A stretch of 42,331 bases of DNA from Microcystis aeruginosa LEGE 91341 (GCF_015206885.1 NZ_JADEXY010000015.1:1-42331); one strand, 5' to 3'; numbered from the stretch's first letter, positions 1-10,936 are shown. The notes: generated by a model not told the origin, from the sequence alone. Numbers and translations: made by a program.

Positions 1-43
1 GGAAATGGGGAAGTGGGGGAGTGGCAAGAATAAATAAAAGCAA

Positions 44-109
44 TCTACTGACGACCGACTCCTGACGACCGACTCCTGATAACTGATAACTGATAACTGA
101 TAACTGATA
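44..109. repeat. short tandem repeats abutting ahcY stop
   Basis: The stretch has degenerate CTGACGACCGA/GACTCCT units followed by about five TGATAAC heptamers. The array touches the ahcY stop codon (TTA on the plus strand, 110-112). Read in the ahcY sense, the stop is followed directly by TCAGTTA-type units. The same word families recur in many gaps of this window and resemble the short tandem repetitive sequences common in Microcystis. Confidence 0.85.
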
Positions 110-1399
<1,290 letters not shown>

Positions 1400-1438
1400 T
1401 TAAATACAAGCCTCGGCTATTGGTTAATTTAACTTAAC

Positions 1439-1466
1439 ATTGTCTGGGGATTTTGGCTAATGTCAA
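1439..1466 (-). promoter_or_regulatory. putative sigma70-type promoter of ahcY
   Basis: On the minus strand TTGACA (plus-strand 1461-1466) is followed after 16 nt by GACAAT (1439-1444), which has 4 of 6 consensus bases. This would give a 5' leader of about 45 nt before the ahcY start at 1387. It is a pattern match only. I saw no operator-like repeat around it. Confidence 0.45.
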
Positions 1467-1531
1467 GCTTTCCACCGGTTTTTTATATAGGAAAAAGTTA
1501 TCAATCAGATTTTCACTGGGTTACGCATTTT

Positions 1532-2203
1532 TTAATAACCATGTTCAGCCAGAAATTCTAAGCTAATCTCGGTGGGAGGGTGATGAGAGCGCATTCCTAG
1601 CAATTTTTCCACATATTTGCCTAAAATATCCCCTTCTAGATTCACCCAATCGCCTAATTTTAAATGGGAAAGATTGGTTTCAGCGTAGGTGTGGGGGATG
1701 ACAGCCACTTTAAACCAGCTGCCGGAGGCATCACAATCGGCCACGGTTAAACTGATGCCATTAACAGCTATACTGCCCTTACCGACGATATAACGAGCTA
1801 TGTAGTTATTCCACTGCTCTTCTAGGGAACTAGGGGCAGCAAAGGTCATTTCCCACGAATTAGCCACGATTATCGATTCGACTAAACAGCCAATACCGTC
1901 CACATGACCGGTAACAAAATGACCGCCGATTTTACTACCCACCCGCAAAGAGGTTTCTAGGTTAACGTTGGTTTCTGTTTTCATCCTTCGTCCCAAAGTA
2001 GTGCGCTGTAGGGTTTCCGGGGAAGCGGTGGCCAGAAAACCCTCTGAGAGAATTTCCTCGACTGTCAAACAAACCCCATCCACAGCCACACTATCACCAA
2101 TCATTAAATCTTGGAGAATTGTATCAGAGGATACAGACAAATGGAGTCTATCGGTATCCACGACCCGAATTGTTCCCAAGGCTTGAATTAATCCTGTAAA
2201 CAT
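1532..2203 (-). CDS. ribE: riboflavin synthase alpha chain
   Basis: Catalyses dismutation of two 6,7-dimethyl-8-ribityllumazine molecules to riboflavin plus a pyrimidinedione, the last step of vitamin B2 synthesis. The 223-aa protein has the usual two tandem lumazine-binding barrels. Repeat 1 begins with the hallmark MFTGLIQ and contains GDSVAVDGVCLTV (about residues 36-48). Repeat 2 contains GKGSIAVNGISLTV (about residues 140-153). GGHFVTGHVDG lies between them. The length is slightly above the typical 200-215 aa because of a C-terminal tail. It lies 15 nt downstream of proA on the same strand and is probably co-transcribed with it. That pairing has no obvious pathway logic. Confidence 0.95.
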   Translation of the reverse strand: MFTGLIQALGTIRVVDTDRLHLSVSSDTILQDLMIGDSVAVDGVCLTVEEILSEGFLATASPETLQRTTLGRRMKTETNVNLETSLRVGSKIGGHFVTGHVDGIGCLVESIIVANSWEMTFAAPSSLEEQWNNYIARYIVGKGSIAVNGISLTVADCDASGSWFKVAVIPHTYAETNLSHLKLGDWVNLEGDILGKYVEKLLGMRSHHPPTEISLEFLAEHGY

Positions 2204-2218
2204 CGGCTTTTTTCTCGA

Positions 2219-3514
2219 CTATAAATCCTTATGCGTGAAAGATTGGGCATTTTCCCCAGAATAATCGGCGACAATATGACCATCTCCGGCTAATTGATAT
2301 TTGTAGGTCACTAATCCCTCTAATCCCACTGGACCACGGGGGGGCATTTTTTGGGTACTGATACCCACTTCGGCCCCAAAACCGTAACGGAAACCATCGG
2401 CAAATCGGGTGGAACAATTATGAAAAACTCCGGCGGCATCGACTCGATCGCTAAAGGTTTTGGCCGTGTTAAAATTTTCGCTGACAATGGCTTCCGTGTG
2501 TCGAGAACCGTAATAATTAATATGTTCGATTGCCGATTCTAAACTATCGACAATTTTAATTGACAGAATTAAATCACTATATTCGGTTTGCCAGTCTTCT
2601 TCTGTGGCCAATGCTACGTTAATAATCTGACGAGTTGCTTCATCTCCCAATAATTTAACCTTTTTTTCCTCTAATGCCTGGGCCAATGCGGGTAAAAATT
2701 CTCTAGCGATGTCTTGATGAACTAATAAAGTTTCAATGGTATTACAAGCGGCAGGATATTGGGTTTTACCATCAACAGTAATTCTAATTGCTTTGCTTAA
2801 ATCGGCTTCTTTGTCGATGTAGAGATGACAGATACCATCGGCATGGCCGAGGACAGGAATGCGGGTATTATTTTGGATATAACGCACAAATTCGTTAGAA
2901 CCTCTAGGAATTATTAAATCGATGTATTGATCAAGTTTTAAGAGTTCCTGAATTTCTTCTCTTGTTGTTAACAATTGCACCGCCGCCGAATTAACTTTAG
3001 TTTGACTCAATGCTTGATGAATAATTGTTACTAAAGCTTGACAAGAACGGAGTGCCTCTTTCCCCCCTTTTAAAATAACGCCATTACCGGATTTAATCGC
3101 TAAACTGGTAATTTGAATTAAAGCATCGGGACGAGCTTCAAAAATAACCCCTAAAACCCCTAAAGGACAGGTTATTCTCCGCAGAATTAAACCTTGATCT
3201 AATTCCCGATTAATTTGTATAGTAGCTAAAGGATCTGCTAATTTAGCCAGATCTCGCACCCCAGCAATGGCAGCTTTTAATTTGCCAGGACTTAACTCTA
3301 ATCGCGCACATAAAGCCGGAGATAATTCCATCGCCTTGGCAGTTTGAACATCGGCGATATTCGCTTCTAGTATTTTATCAGCATTGGCAGTTAAAGCCTC
3401 AGCAATAGCCTCTAAAGCTTCATTCCTTTCTTCGTTAGTCAGGATAGCCAGTTGACGACTCGCTTGACGGGTTTCTCTGGCGATTTCGGGGAGGGATAGA
3501 GAAGTTGTAACCAT
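2219..3514 (-). CDS. proA: gamma-glutamyl phosphate reductase
   Basis: NADPH-dependent reduction of gamma-glutamyl phosphate to glutamate-5-semialdehyde, the second step of proline synthesis. The 431-aa protein belongs to the aldehyde dehydrogenase superfamily. Supporting motifs are [19 protein letters not shown], the nucleotide-region [12 protein letters not shown], the catalytic cysteine in [13 protein letters not shown] (about residue 258), and the C-terminal signature [18 protein letters not shown]. The first gene proB is not in the window. Cyanobacteria often carry more than one proA-like gene, so paralogy is possible. The stop is 15 nt before ribE, suggesting a proA-ribE transcript. Confidence 0.95.
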   Translation of the reverse strand: MVTTSLSLPEIARETRQASRQLAILTNEERNEALEAIAEALTANADKILEANIADVQTAKAMELSPALCARLELSPGKLKAAIAGVRDLAKLADPLATIQINRELDQGLILRRITCPLGVLGVIFEARPDALIQITSLAIKSGNGVILKGGKEALRSCQALVTIIHQALSQTKVNSAAVQLLTTREEIQELLKLDQYIDLIIPRGSNEFVRYIQNNTRIPVLGHADGICHLYIDKEADLSKAIRITVDGKTQYPAACNTIETLLVHQDIAREFLPALAQALEEKKVKLLGDEATRQIINVALATEEDWQTEYSDLILSIKIVDSLESAIEHINYYGSRHTEAIVSENFNTAKTFSDRVDAAGVFHNCSTRFADGFRYGFGAEVGISTQKMPPRGPVGLEGLVTYKYQLAGDGHIVADYSGENAQSFTHKDL

Positions 3515-3908
3515 AGAAAATTAAACGTAATAACCGCTATATTGTTTATTTTATCTTATTTTTGAGAAAGTTTCAGGGTTATTAGACCTCATTGTAAAAA
3601 TCAAAAATTGTTGTTAGGGTTAGGCTTCGGCCGTGAGCTCAGCCGAACGGAGTCAGTAGTCAGGAGAATTAAGAATCAATAATAATCAATTAAATGGTCT
3701 ATTTACAGATTTTAGGCAATTTAATCCTTATTTTTGCCAGTTTTGAAACCTAAAAAATTAATTAGGCAAGAGGTTTATTGAAGGTTATCAACTCTTGTCA
3801 TGATCATCATAAATATAGTTAACTAGAAAAAATAGCCGAAATTAGTTATTTTTCTATCCTAGACCTGTAGAGACATTATAGTTAACATCCCTACAGCATC
3901 TAGACTAT
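3515..3908. other. gene-free gap between dxr and proA
   Basis: AT-rich gap of 394 bp with no convincing ORF. It holds a GC-rich palindromic repeat (3623-3650, listed separately) and AT-rich sequence with several TTAACT-like words. It also has an imperfect hairpin TGTAG...CTACA at 3866-3895, just beyond the dxr stop codon. This could be a weak 3'-end structure for dxr, but it has no T-run in the dxr sense. The proA promoter should lie at the left edge. I see no clear -35/-10 pair. Confidence 0.6.
3623..3650. repeat. dispersed GC-rich palindromic repeat, copy A
   Basis: GGCTTCGGCCGTGAGCTCAG occurs here and, reverse-complemented and exact, at about 10448-10467. In both places a CGAACGG word lies nearby. 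The core GAGCTC is palindromic. It is a GC-rich island in an AT-rich gap, typical of small dispersed repeats rather than of a gene. Confidence 0.7.
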
Positions 3909-5081
3909 CTAGACCAGATTGGCAATCAGACAGTTAGATACTTCTTGACGCGCCCAATTATCGGCGGCTAAAATATCATCTAGGCTAGGGGTAGAACTGT
4001 TATGAATTGTAAAGCGATCGCAAACTTTTTCAATCACCCGTGGAATATCTAAGAAGCTAATCTTTTCTTCTAAAAATAATGCTACTGCCTGTTCATTGGC
4101 CGCATTTAATACTGCTGGCATTGCCCCACCCGCACGACCGGCCGCATAAGCTAATCCCATACAGGGGTATTTTTGATGATCGGGTTCTTTGAAGGTTAAA
4201 CTGCCGGCTTTAACTAAATTTAAAGGTTCCCAATCGGTATAAATTCTTTCAGGCCAAGACAAGGCATATAACAGGGGTAAACGCATATCAGGCCAGCCTA
4301 ATTGGGCTAAAACTGAGGTATCCTGTAACTCAATTAAAGAGTGAATAATACTTTGGGGATGAATAACAATATCGATCGCATTATAATCGACACCAAATAG
4401 ATAATGAGCTTCGATAACTTCTAAACCTTTATTCATCAAAGTAGCCGAATCGATGGTGATTTTTCTGCCCATCGACCAGTTAGGATGTTTCAGGGCATCA
4501 ACTACGGTTACTCGTGACAATTTTTCCACCGGTAAATCCCGAAAAGCACCCCCAGAAGCGGTGAGAATAATCTTTTTTAATCCCCCAGTGGGAACTCCCT
4601 GTAAACATTGAAAAATAGCTGAATGTTCCGAGTCAGCAGGTAATAATTTAACTCCGTGTTTTTCCACTAAAGGCAGCACCACCGGACCGCCAGCAATCAG
4701 GGTTTCTTTATTAGCGAGAGCGATATCTTTACCGGCAGTAATAGCGGCAATTGTCGGCAGCAATCCCGCACAACCGACAATTCCCGTGACGACACTTTCG
4801 GAATCGCCATAACGGGCCACTTCGATTACTCCTTCCTTTCCTGCTAGGATAATCGGGGTATAGTCAAGGTCGGAAATTAGGCTTTTCAGGTCTTCTAGTT
4901 GACTTTCGTTATTAATCGCCACGATTTGCGGGCGAAATTGCCGAATTTGCTCCGATAGTAGTTGAATATTATTACCCGTGGCTAATCCCACCACTTGAAA
5001 CTTATCGGGATGATCGGTGACAATATCGAGAGTTTGAGTACCGATCGAGCCAGTGGAGCCTAAAATCGAGATTTTTTTCAT
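3909..5081 (-). CDS. dxr: 1-deoxy-D-xylulose 5-phosphate reductoisomerase
   Basis: Second enzyme of the MEP pathway: it converts DXP to 2-C-methyl-D-erythritol 4-phosphate with NADPH, feeding carotenoid, phytol and quinone synthesis. The 390-aa protein has the N-terminal NADPH-binding loop [13 protein letters not shown] (residues 7-19), the [10 protein letters not shown] segment (about 122-131), the metal-binding DSEHSAIFQ (about 150-158) and the TASGGAFRD loop (about 174-182). [19 protein letters not shown] (about 200-218) and the C-terminal four-helix region complete a full-length enzyme. It appears monocistronic. An AT-rich TATATT word lies just upstream of the start. Confidence 0.97.
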   Translation of the reverse strand: MKKISILGSTGSIGTQTLDIVTDHPDKFQVVGLATGNNIQLLSEQIRQFRPQIVAINNESQLEDLKSLISDLDYTPIILAGKEGVIEVARYGDSESVVTGIVGCAGLLPTIAAITAGKDIALANKETLIAGGPVVLPLVEKHGVKLLPADSEHSAIFQCLQGVPTGGLKKIILTASGGAFRDLPVEKLSRVTVVDALKHPNWSMGRKITIDSATLMNKGLEVIEAHYLFGVDYNAIDIVIHPQSIIHSLIELQDTSVLAQLGWPDMRLPLLYALSWPERIYTDWEPLNLVKAGSLTFKEPDHQKYPCMGLAYAAGRAGGAMPAVLNAANEQAVALFLEEKISFLDIPRVIEKVCDRFTIHNSSTPSLDDILAADNWARQEVSNCLIANLV

Positions 5082-5312
5082 TAGAAACTTAATATAATTT
5101 GGGGATTAGCTTTAAATATACGTTCTCTGGGGTCTTTCCGGCACATCAGCGTCAATATTAAATATTTGTTAAAAATATTGATAGTTTGACTTTTTTATGC
5201 TATGGCTTAGAAAAAGTCAGCGATAGAGATGGTGAGAGAATCGAATAGAAAGGCCAATGGATTAGGCTGTCTAGCGGGGGGTCTGGTTTGCTGTTAGATT
5301 TGGGTTAAGTCG

Positions 5313-5346
5313 GGGAAAAAATAACCGAACTTAAACATAAGTTCGG
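5313..5346 (-). terminator. rho-independent terminator of desC
   Basis: On the minus strand CCGAACTTA and TAAGTTCGG form a perfect 9-bp stem with a TGTT loop (5325-5346). It is followed by a U-rich tract ending in TTTTTTCCCC (5324 down to 5313). It lies 29 nt beyond the desC stop codon. The remainder of the 293-bp gap to dxr (5082-5312) shows no ORF that I can support. Confidence 0.85.
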
Positions 5347-5374
5347 CTAGATTTAATTTAACAACTGGATAAAA

Positions 5375-6208
5375 CTAACTTTCTGTCGTGACTGCTGTGG
5401 TGGGAGGCAACTTAATATTAGTAGCTAATCCCAGAATTTGCAGCAGACGAATGGTCATCCAAGTCAGATCAACCTCCCACCATTGTAGGCCATGACGGGC
5501 AGAATACTGATAGGCATGGTGATTATTGTGCCAACCTTCACCGAAAGTTAAGAGAGCAACCCACCAACAATTTTTAGAATTATCGTGGGATTCATGGCTA
5601 ACATAACCGAATTTGTGAGTGGCACTGTTGACAAACCAAGTAGAGTGGAAAACTAAGACCAAGCGAACAAAAATTCCCCAAATTACGAACGGCCAACCAC
5701 CCATAGCATAGAGAATTAAGCCTAAAACAATTTGGATAGGAACAAAATAATTTTGACAGAATTTATAGAAAGGATCGTCGGCGATATCCTGGGTAAAACG
5801 AGCAATTTCTTCATCAGCAGGAATTTCGTGCAACATCCAACCCATGTGACTCCACCAGAAACCTTTATTAGAATCGTGGGGATCGGGAGCAGTATCAGAA
5901 TATTTATGATGAATACGATGTAAACCTATCCATGCGATCGCACCCCCCTGACAAGCGAGGGTTCCGCACAAAACCAGAAAGTATTCTAACCATTTGGGAG
6001 TCTTAAAACTCCGATGGGAAACCAAACGATGGAAACCGAGGGTAATTCCTAAACCCCCAGTAATCCAATAAAGAATCAATGTCACTCCCACAGCACCCCA
6101 GCTAAAATTGCTAGGCAAGAAGGCTAAAAGAGCCACTAGGTGGATAAAAGCCATGTAGATGAGAGTCACCCAGTCAATGGGAAGTTTTTCGGAAGTCGCA
6201 ACAGTCAT
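5375..6208 (-). CDS. desC: acyl-lipid delta-9 fatty acid desaturase
   Basis: Introduces the first double bond at C9 of fatty acids bound to membrane glycerolipids, using ferredoxin in thylakoid/plasma membranes. The product is central to membrane fluidity and cold acclimation. The protein has the three histidine boxes that bind the di-iron centre: HRLVSH (about residues 60-65), HRIHH (about 97-101) and HNNHH (about 230-234). It has about four hydrophobic spans, including LVALLAFLPSNFSWG and IVLGLILYAMGGWPFVIWG. I place the start at the ATG at 6208 (277 aa). An in-frame TTG lies 12 nt further upstream (6220). It is divergent from the PLP-enzyme gene, sharing a 119-bp upstream region. Confidence 0.95.
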   Translation of the reverse strand: MTVATSEKLPIDWVTLIYMAFIHLVALLAFLPSNFSWGAVGVTLILYWITGGLGITLGFHRLVSHRSFKTPKWLEYFLVLCGTLACQGGAIAWIGLHRIHHKYSDTAPDPHDSNKGFWWSHMGWMLHEIPADEEIARFTQDIADDPFYKFCQNYFVPIQIVLGLILYAMGGWPFVIWGIFVRLVLVFHSTWFVNSATHKFGYVSHESHDNSKNCWWVALLTFGEGWHNNHHAYQYSARHGLQWWEVDLTWMTIRLLQILGLATNIKLPPTTAVTTES

Positions 6209-6327
6209 TGAATAACCCAAAGGGAAACAACAGGAGACAGAGCATCATTGTCTTATCTGTCTCGATTTGACACAGGGGAAACTTTGACGCTTAATAAATA
6301 GTAACAAATATCACAGTCTATTGTTTG

Positions 6328-7551
6328 ATGGATATCCCCTCTCTACTCCACGGTGCAGAAAAGGCCTTACTCCCCATCTTTTCGGAAATTGACGCACAGG
6401 TCAAGGAAAATCTCCGTCAAGTCCTCGGTGCTTTCCGTGCAAACCGCGTCGGGGTGCATCATTTTGCTAGTGTTAGTGGTTATGGTCATGATGACTTGGG
6501 ACGGGATACTTTAGATCAAGTGTTCGCCCAAGCCCTGGGGGCCGAAAAGGCAGCTGTGCGAGTACAATTTGTTTCAGGAACCCATGCGATCGCCTGTGCC
6601 TTGTATGGGGTTCTTCGACCGGGGGATGAGATGTTAGCGGTAGCCGGTGCGCCCTACGATACCCTAGAGGAAGTAATTGGAATTAGAGGTAGTGGTCAAG
6701 GCTCTTTAAAGGATTTTGGCGTTAGTTATCGCCAATTAGAGCTAGATTCTACTGGTGCGATCGATTGGTTGGCCTTGGCAACGGCAGTGAAACCCCAAAC
6801 CCGTTTAGTACATATCCAAAGATCCTGCGGTTATTCCTGGCGATCGAGTTTGTCTATTGACGAAATCGAGAGAATTGTCCGTATAGTTAAACAACAAAAC
6901 CCGAATACGGTCTGTTTTGTCGATAATTGCTATGGAGAATTTATCAACACCCAAGAACCCACCGACGTGGGGGCAGATCTAATGGCCGGTTCTCTAATCA
7001 AAAACCCCGGAGGTACAATTGTCACGGCCGGGGGATACATAGCAGGTAAAGCGGAATTAGTAGAAATGGCCTGCTATCGTCTGACAGCACCGGGAATCGG
7101 TAGCGAGGGAGGGGCAACTTTTGACCAAAATCGTCTTCTTTATCAGGGATTGTTTCTAGCGCCGCAAATGGTGGGAGAAGCGATGAAAGGCAGTCATTTA
7201 ATTGCCTATGTGGGGGATAAGTTGGGTTATCCGGTCAATCCTGCTCCTTTTGTGCCTCGACGCGATATTATTCAAGCGATTAAACTCGGTTCCCCCGATA
7301 AGCTGATTGCCTTCTGTAAAGCCATTCAAGCCTATTCTCCCATCGGTTCCTACTTGGATCCCATTCCTGCCCAAATGCCGGGCTATGAGAGCCAAGTAGT
7401 GATGGCTGGTGGCACGTTTATCGATGGTAGCACCTCGGAATTCTCCGCCGATGGACCCCTCCGGGAACCCTATATCGTTTTTTGTCAGGGGGGAACCCAT
7501 TGGACCCATATTTCCCTAGCTTTAGAACAAGCGATCGCTGTTTTATCTTAA
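6328..7551 (+). CDS. methionine gamma-lyase / aluminium-resistance family PLP enzyme
   Basis: A fold-type I pyridoxal-phosphate enzyme of the Met_gamma_lyase (formerly aluminium resistance) family, related to Cys/Met metabolism lyases. The exact substrate is not known for the cyanobacterial members. The 407-aa protein has the cofactor-region VRVQFVSGTHAIACALYG (about residues 78-95), FVDNCYGEF (about 207-215) and the likely Schiff-base lysine in AGSLIKNPGGTI (about 226-237). GGTHWTH occurs near the C-terminus. I chose the ATG at 6328. A TTG codon directly before it is also in frame. It is monocistronic and divergent from desC. Confidence 0.88.
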   Translation: MDIPSLLHGAEKALLPIFSEIDAQVKENLRQVLGAFRANRVGVHHFASVSGYGHDDLGRDTLDQVFAQALGAEKAAVRVQFVSGTHAIACALYGVLRPGDEMLAVAGAPYDTLEEVIGIRGSGQGSLKDFGVSYRQLELDSTGAIDWLALATAVKPQTRLVHIQRSCGYSWRSSLSIDEIERIVRIVKQQNPNTVCFVDNCYGEFINTQEPTDVGADLMAGSLIKNPGGTIVTAGGYIAGKAELVEMACYRLTAPGIGSEGGATFDQNRLLYQGLFLAPQMVGEAMKGSHLIAYVGDKLGYPVNPAPFVPRRDIIQAIKLGSPDKLIAFCKAIQAYSPIGSYLDPIPAQMPGYESQVVMAGGTFIDGSTSEFSADGPLREPYIVFCQGGTHWTHISLALEQAIAVLS

Positions 7552-8180
7552 ATGGTTCCTCTCACCTTCCTTCTCTCCCTTAGTTAGGGTTTACTAAAAA
7601 AGTTTTTCTTGGGGGTAGGTTTTGGTGTGTTAGGGAATTTAGCTAAAATTTCCCCATCTCCCGAAATCCCTATCTCCTAATACCATTTTTCTTTATTCGC
7701 GTCACAACGAATGCAGGCTTGGCAAGCATTCGAGCGCGGATGTCTGTCATGGATTTAGAAATTTGGTATAACTTCCTGTCTTTGTGGTTAACAAAAAGCT
7801 AACAGTCAAGGAGCAAAAGTGCCATTAATACAGACTTTCCCCATCATTAAGTAGCTGGTTATAATTAAATTTAAAATGGATTTTAGGTTCGATACCCCCT
7901 GCCCCCCTTGATAAGGGGGGTGCCGATAGGCGGGGGGATATGAAAGTTTTTAATACCTACCTACTTATTTATTCCTTTTCTATTTTTGTTCAGGACTTAT
8001 TGATTGATTTAGACTCTTTTTTGGGGACAATTCCTAATTTTTAAGATCAATGTAGATTGACAAAAATGAGATGCACCCAGTTTTACAACTTGTCTAACTC
8101 GATGCCAGACGGGAAAATAAGCACAAATCTAACTATACTCATTAGAATATAAATATCAACGACCATGATTAAAAACTCTT
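7552..8180. other. gene-free gap with inverted repeats
   Basis: 629 bp without a supportable ORF. Two palindromic structures stand out. CGAATGC...GCATTCG (7708-7732) is a perfect 7-bp stem. A nested C-run/G-run hairpin spans 7893-7940, with inner CCCCCCTT/AAGGGGGG (8 bp) and an outer TACCCCC/GGGGGGATA arm. Both look like dispersed repeat elements. The VWA gene promoter must lie in the AT-rich right part. A TTGACA at about 8055 has no good -10 partner. Confidence 0.6.
7893..7940. repeat. nested C-rich/G-rich palindromic repeat
   Basis: The inner stem CCCCCCTT-GAT-AAGGGGGG is flanked by an outer complementary pair (TACCCCC with GGGGGGATA). Such near-perfect C/G palindromes in an AT-rich gap resemble the short mobile-looking repeats found many times in Microcystis. 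It lies about 340 bp past the stop of the PLP enzyme gene, too far to be its terminator. Confidence 0.6.
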
Positions 8181-9431
8181 ATGCGGGTAACTCTAAAATC
8201 GGCCTTGAGTGACAGTAATATCGATGCTAATCAAAGCAGCAGTCAACGTCAACTGATGCTCTCGATCGCCGCCACCAGTGAACAGATCAACACAAATTTA
8301 CCGATTAATCTTTGTTTAGTTCTCGATCATAGCGGTTCTATGCAGGGAAAACCCCTGGAAACGGTCAAAAAAGCGGCTTTAAGTTTAATAGAATCCCTCG
8401 GGGTTAATGATCGTCTCTCGGTGATAGCTTTCGATCATCGCGCTAAAGTTATTCTTCCCTCCCAATCGCGACAGGATGATCTGACCTTAATTCGCTCAAA
8501 AATTCAACAATTACGAGCGGGAGGAGGCACGGCAATCGATGAAGGGATAAAATTAGGTATTCAAGAAAGTTCCAGCGGCAGCAAAGGTTATGTATCTCAT
8601 ATTTTTCTGCTTACCGATGGTGAAAATGAACATGGAGATAATCAACGCTGTTTAAAATTAGCCGCAGTAGCAGCTGAGTACGGCATCACCTTAAATACCT
8701 TCGGTTTTGGCGATCATTGGAATCAAGATATCCTAGAAAAAATTGCCGATATCGCTGGCGGAAGTTTATCCTATATCGAAAGACCCGAACAGGCTTTAAT
8801 TGAATTTACTCGTCTATTTAACCGTCTGCAATCTGTGCGGTTAACTAACGCTTTCCTGCAATTAGAATTAGATGCTCGGACTCATTTAGCGGAGTTAAAA
8901 CCCATTGCCCAAGTTGCTCCAGAAACTATAGAAATGAGCCTACAAAAAGAGGGCAATTTTTACATCACCCGTTTGGGGGATTTAATGATAGATGAAGAAA
9001 AAATTCTCCTCCTCAATCTCTATATTGACCAAATTCCCCCCGGTACTCACACCATAGCTAAAGTGAAGATTCGCTACGATGATCCCGCTTCCGGTCAAAA
9101 AGGGCTAGAAACTGCGACTTTTAGCCTTGATATCACCTCCCAAGCTCTCTATCAATCCCAATTAGACGAGCAAGTCCAGAAATCAATTCTCACTTTAGCC
9201 AAATATCGTCAAACCCAAATCGCCGAAGAAAAATTAAAACAGGGCGATCGAGCAGCTGCTGCTACCATGCTACAAACCGCAGCCAAAACTGCACTACAAT
9301 TGGGAGAAAAAAATGCCGCCACTGTCCTCCAAACTAATGCCACCCGTTTACAGGTGGGAGAAGAATTGAGCGAAGGGGATTTAAAGAAAACCCGCATTAT
9401 TGCTAAAACAAGACTACAAACCGATGAATAA
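8181..9431 (+). CDS. VWA domain-containing protein
   Basis: A 416-aa von Willebrand factor A domain protein, probably a metal-dependent protein-interaction module in the cytoplasm. No signal peptide or membrane span is visible. The MIDAS metal site is complete: DHSGS (about residues 53-57), the threonine in AGGGTAIDEG (about 112-121) and the aspartate in LLTDGEN (about 145-151). The C-terminal part (about 320-416) is helical and alanine/glutamine-rich. It resembles the 'VWA + C-terminal helical' proteins common in cyanobacteria, some of which work with kinases or AAA+ ATPases. No such partner is adjacent here, so its specific role is unknown. The gene ends 5 nt before the convergent EamA gene. 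Confidence 0.85.
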   Translation: MRVTLKSALSDSNIDANQSSSQRQLMLSIAATSEQINTNLPINLCLVLDHSGSMQGKPLETVKKAALSLIESLGVNDRLSVIAFDHRAKVILPSQSRQDDLTLIRSKIQQLRAGGGTAIDEGIKLGIQESSSGSKGYVSHIFLLTDGENEHGDNQRCLKLAAVAAEYGITLNTFGFGDHWNQDILEKIADIAGGSLSYIERPEQALIEFTRLFNRLQSVRLTNAFLQLELDARTHLAELKPIAQVAPETIEMSLQKEGNFYITRLGDLMIDEEKILLLNLYIDQIPPGTHTIAKVKIRYDDPASGQKGLETATFSLDITSQALYQSQLDEQVQKSILTLAKYRQTQIAEEKLKQGDRAAAATMLQTAAKTALQLGEKNAATVLQTNATRLQVGEELSEGDLKKTRIIAKTRLQTDE

Positions 9432-9436
9432 ACCAC

Positions 9437-10345
9437 TTATTGAAACAAAATCCCAATTCCTAGCAAAGCAATCATCACCCCGAAAATCGCCCGCAAGTTA
9501 ATCCGATCCCCCATCATGGCTGCGATCGGCAGGACAAATAAAGGACTGGTAGCGGTGAGAGTTTGGGCAATACCCACAGGAGAGAATTTTAAAGCAGTTT
9601 GCTGTAACCAAATTCCTAAAAACGTACTGCCAAAAGCGGTGACAATAATAATAGCAACCAGACGCAATGACCAGTTAATCGGTGACGATGATTCCTGACG
9701 GCGAAAAAACATCAGAATTAACACTATTCCCGTCCCCGCTAACAGACGAAAAAGGGTACTCTGCAAAGAAGACATTCCCGACTCCACCAGTGCCTGACGA
9801 GATAAAACCGCCCCCACCGCTTGGGAAATCGCCGCAATTAAAGCCCAGACAATTCCCTGCCGCCAGGGGCGTTGACTATTGATTTCGGGAGTTTTTTCGG
9901 AAATAACCCAAGCAACCCCGAAGATGGTCAAAATAATGCCCATATAAGCCGATATTTTGAGGGATTCCCCCAAAAAAGTCGCCGCTAGAATCGCCCCCAA
10001 GGGAGGCGAAAGGGTTTCTAAGAGGAGGGTTTTTCGCGGTCCCAAATAATTAAGGGCGGTAAAATAGGCCGTGTCACCGATTCCTATACCAATTGCGCCA
10101 CTTGTCAAGAGTATAAATACCGAACTTTGCTGATTAATATCGCGCCATTGTCCGGAAAGGGGCAGCGTCAGGGCAATTAAAGCGATCGCGACTACTCCTT
10201 TCAGAAAATTAAGCAATAAAGGCGGGATTTTCTGGCCTAATAGGCTATAAATCGCCGCAGAAACCGCCCAAAGCGCCGCCGCACTCAAAGCCGCTATCTC
10301 TCCCGTTAAATTTTCACCGAGACTAAATCCGTTGAGCATTATCAT
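9437..10345 (-). CDS. EamA/DMT-family transporter
   Basis: A drug/metabolite transporter-superfamily membrane protein of 302 aa with about ten hydrophobic helices in two EamA halves (about residues 13-149 and 165-301). Helices alternate with short basic loops. The segments GDTAYFTALNYLGPRKTLLLE and ETLSPPLGAILAATFLGE are typical of the first repeat; SPLFVLPIAAMM and ALLGIGILF are typical of the second. Family members export amino acids, purines or other metabolites. The substrate cannot be read from sequence. ATGs at 10345 and 10339 are both possible starts. It ends 5 bp from the convergent VWA gene with no room for separate terminators. Confidence 0.88.
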   Translation of the reverse strand: MIMLNGFSLGENLTGEIAALSAAALWAVSAAIYSLLGQKIPPLLLNFLKGVVAIALIALTLPLSGQWRDINQQSSVFILLTSGAIGIGIGDTAYFTALNYLGPRKTLLLETLSPPLGAILAATFLGESLKISAYMGIILTIFGVAWVISEKTPEINSQRPWRQGIVWALIAAISQAVGAVLSRQALVESGMSSLQSTLFRLLAGTGIVLILMFFRRQESSSPINWSLRLVAIIIVTAFGSTFLGIWLQQTALKFSPVGIAQTLTATSPLFVLPIAAMMGDRINLRAIFGVMIALLGIGILFQ

Positions 10346-10412
10346 ATTTGTCAGAAGACAGTATTAAGAAGACTCCGAGACTATTTTTATTTATTATCCC
10401 CACTTCCCACAC

Positions 10413-10469
10413 CCGTTCGGCGGTTCGGCTGAGCTCACCGTCGAAGCCTGAGCTCACGGCCGAAGCCCA
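10413..10469. repeat. dispersed GC-rich palindromic repeat, copy B (dimeric)
   Basis: Reverse complement of the unit at 3623-3650, but here nearly doubled. Two GAGCTCA-containing units (10431-10437 and 10450-10456) sit next to two CGAACGG/CGAACCG-type words. The exact 20-base match to copy A is in inverted orientation. The rest of the 198-bp gap (10346-10543) has no ORF. Confidence 0.7.
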
Positions 10470-10543
10470 AACCCTTGACAATCAAAACAGTCCCTGATTT
10501 AGTGATTTAATAAAACCGACCACTGCTGCAGAAGATAAAAACT

Positions 10544-10936
10544 ATGTGTATTCTCGGTTTTGATCCGGGTAAGGATAAATGTGGAATCGCGGTCAGGTCA
10601 TCGACGGGGAAAATTTATACCCATGAGGTGATAGCATCGTCACAAGCGATCGAGCGTTTAGCCAGTCTCTGTCAACAATATCCGATCGAATTACTGGTGA
10701 TGGGGAATCAAACCACTTCAAAAAGTTGGCGCGAAAAAATTGCCGCTCGTGTCACCGTCCCAATTACTCTAGTGGATGAACGCAATAGTACCCTAGAAGC
10801 GCGCGATCGCTATTGGCTGATGTTTCCCCCCAAAGGATTACAGAAACTCATCCCCCAGGGTATGCGTCTTCCCGATCGCCCCATTGATGATATAGTAGCG
10901 ATTCTACTGATCGAACGTCATTTACAGTCCAAATAA
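10544..10936 (+). CDS. RuvC/YqgF-fold (pre-16S rRNA nuclease/Holliday resolvase-like) protein
   Basis: A small 130-aa RNase H-fold protein resembling the RuvX/YqgF group of nucleases. The acidic active-site pattern is preserved: Asp in ILGFDPGKDKCGIAV (residues 3-17), Glu in VDERNSTLEAR (about 79-89) and paired Asp in RPIDDIVAILLIERH (about 113-127). It is divergent from the standard YqgF, so it may be a cyanobacterium-specific paralogue. Whether it acts on pre-16S rRNA or on branched DNA cannot be decided here. It sits 39 nt upstream of gshA on the same strand, possibly in one transcript. Confidence 0.75.
   Translation: MCILGFDPGKDKCGIAVRSSTGKIYTHEVIASSQAIERLASLCQQYPIELLVMGNQTTSKSWREKIAARVTVPITLVDERNSTLEARDRYWLMFPPKGLQKLIPQGMRLPDRPIDDIVAILLIERHLQSK

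Noticed and set aside
7883-7900. T-loop-like GGTTCGATACC suggesting a tRNA
   Set aside because: No acceptor stem, D-loop or anticodon arm can be formed around it. It is the edge of a C-rich palindromic repeat.
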